NCBI GenBank assembly: GCA_031398365.1
Contig: JANNND010000288.1
Location: 1 to 20,718, forward strand
From: JAFDVL01 sp031398365
Lineage (GTDB): Bacteria > Acidobacteriota > Blastocatellia > RBC074
Length of the DNA stretch: 20,718 nucleotides
Reading direction: 5' to 3'
Below the pieces are notes generated by a model, which had not been told where the DNA came from, searched no databases, and saw only the letters and a list, made by a program, of their open reading frames with translations. Each line of letters begins with the position of its first letter. Position 1 is the first letter of the stretch. Of the stretch, positions 19,821 through 20,718 are shown in pieces. Made by a program: the position numbers and the translations under genes.

Positions 19821-20718
19821 AAAATTTTCTTCTCTCCTTCTGCAAACGGCCATTCGCTGCTGATTTTCGCCTGCCAAAAATAAGCCCCGATGCCAATCAA
19901 CATCAAGCCCAATCCCCACCACACGATCTCTCGTTGGCTCGTCCCCAAAATGTAAATCCAACCAGCCAGCGCAATCAACGCAGGCAATGGATACAGCCAC
20001 ATCTTGAAGGGCAATTTGATTTCCGGGCGATAGCGGCGAATCACAATTACCGCGAGTGCCTGCCCGATGTCGCGGGCAATTTTTTCGATGATGATAAGCG
20101 CGGCAATCAACGTTCCCAGCTCGAACCAACAGGCGAACGCCGCCGCTACACCAAGGAATACAAGCGAAAAACTGGGGAAGTTTTTGGTGGGATGAACACG
20201 CGCGAACGGCTTAAAAAAACGGCCTTCGACTGCCGCCGCAAACGGCACACGCGAATAACCGAGCAGGACGGCAAACAATGAAGCCGCTGTCGTCAACAAG
20301 ATCAAAACCGTCATGACAACTGCCGCTGTCTCGCCATACAAACGTTGAATAAACGCCGCAACAATCGCTTTATTGGCCAGCGTGCCTTCGGTGACGGCTT
20401 CGCGCCACGGGATCACACCGATAATCGTAAACGTCATCACCAGATAAATTACCGCGACCGTCGCAATTGAAAGCAGCACGGTGCGCGGAATCGTCTTGCT
20501 CGGATTTTTGACTTCACCGCCGAAAAAGCACACGTTGTTGTAGCCGCCGTAATCGTACACCGCAAACAACGTTGCCCCGCCCAAGCCCATAAAAAAGCCG
20601 CGCGTTAAATCGAAGGCACCGGGCGGAAAGTCGAGCGCGCGGCTCGCCTGAAAATTCGTCAGCCCCGCAAACAACACCCAGGCAACTGTCAGCATCACGA
20701 CCACCCACAGCGCCACCG
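19817..20718 (-). CDS. APC-family amino-acid permease, C-terminal part (5' end beyond window)
   Basis: About 300 residues are visible; the frame is open to the window edge and the N-terminal helices are missing. The first complete codon is GTG, read here as an internal valine. Eight or so membrane helices are evident. The stretch GGATLFAVYDYGGYNNVCFFGGEVKNPSKTIPRTVL carries the helix-6 and loop signature of amino acid-polyamine-cation permeases (GGEVKNPxKTIPR). PFAAAVEGRFFKPFARVHPTKNFPSFSLV matches the conserved cytoplasmic loop. The substrate is probably an amino acid or amine, but this is not specific. It is the first visible gene of the leftward operon, and its TGA overlaps the methyltransferase ATG. 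Confidence 0.9.
   Translation of the reverse strand, partial: VALWVVVMLTVAWVLFAGLTNFQASRALDFPPGAFDLTRGFFMGLGGATLFAVYDYGGYNNVCFFGGEVKNPSKTIPRTVLLSIATVAVIYLVMTFTIIGVIPWREAVTEGTLANKAIVAAFIQRLYGETAAVVMTVLILLTTAASLFAVLLGYSRVPFAAAVEGRFFKPFARVHPTKNFPSFSLVFLGVAAAFACWFELGTLIAALIIIEKIARDIGQALAVIVIRRYRPEIKLPFKMWLYPLPALIALAGWIYILGTSQREIVWWGLGLMLIGIGAYFWQAKISSEWPFAEGEKKIL

Noticed and set aside
19821..20129. Upstream extension of the methyltransferase into the permease gene
   Set aside because: It reads antisense-like composition in another frame of the permease; the ATGA overlap and family N-terminus fix the start at 19820.

Overview
The window reads as a moderate-GC, double-membraned soil or freshwater bacterium, most likely Acidobacteriota (Blastocatellia-like). 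This rests on the gene order yicC-gmk-rpoZ-coaBC-family 4 uracil-DNA glycosylase, several secreted PQQ-like beta-propeller proteins of the 'WPQWRG' type, a fused outer-membrane-lipoprotein-sorting (LolA-like) protein, and an MsbA-like exporter. The phylum is inferred from gene content and was not tested by a search.

Layout. Positions 1-3580 hold three secreted PQQ-like beta-propellers: one leftward and cut by the window edge, two rightward in tandem. Positions 3644-4252 hold a small leftward PD-(D/E)XK nuclease-fold protein. A leftward double LolA-like envelope protein (4333-5886) is divergent from an MsbA-like ABC exporter (6144-7964). The exporter leads into the rightward housekeeping run yicC, gmk, rpoZ, coaBC and uracil-DNA glycosylase (8064-11981). 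A leftward O-antigen ligase-like polymerase (12137 to about 13453) is divergent from a membrane-bound GAF-GGDEF diguanylate cyclase (13760-15478). The right end (15611-20718) is a tight leftward operon. In order of transcription it encodes an APC amino-acid permease, a SAM methyltransferase, a PfkB sugar kinase, a WG-repeat protein and a GH4 glycosidase. The first two junctions of this operon are 4-base ATGA overlaps.

The most unusual feature lies between the genes. Seven gaps are each filled by a long inverted repeat: 881-961, 7953-8034, 8937-8988, 9821-9942, 12000-12121, 13523-13627 and 15481-15580. The sequences mostly differ, but five of them share one architecture, in which each arm of the palindrome is itself a degenerate 7-10 bp tandem repeat. 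Three of these run up to, or within about 30 nt of, the start codons of yicC, gmk and coaBC, where no good Shine-Dalgarno sequence is left. One supplies the stop codon and last residues of the exporter. I see no CRISPR array, tRNA, rRNA, transposase or prophage gene.

How the genes may work together: the exporter, LolA-like protein and O-antigen ligase point to envelope lipid and polysaccharide assembly, with a cyclic-di-GMP enzyme next door. The central run is core nucleotide, transcription and coenzyme A metabolism. The right-hand operon looks like uptake and processing of a small, possibly phosphorylated, sugar or amino-acid conjugate, but its substrate cannot be read from the sequence.
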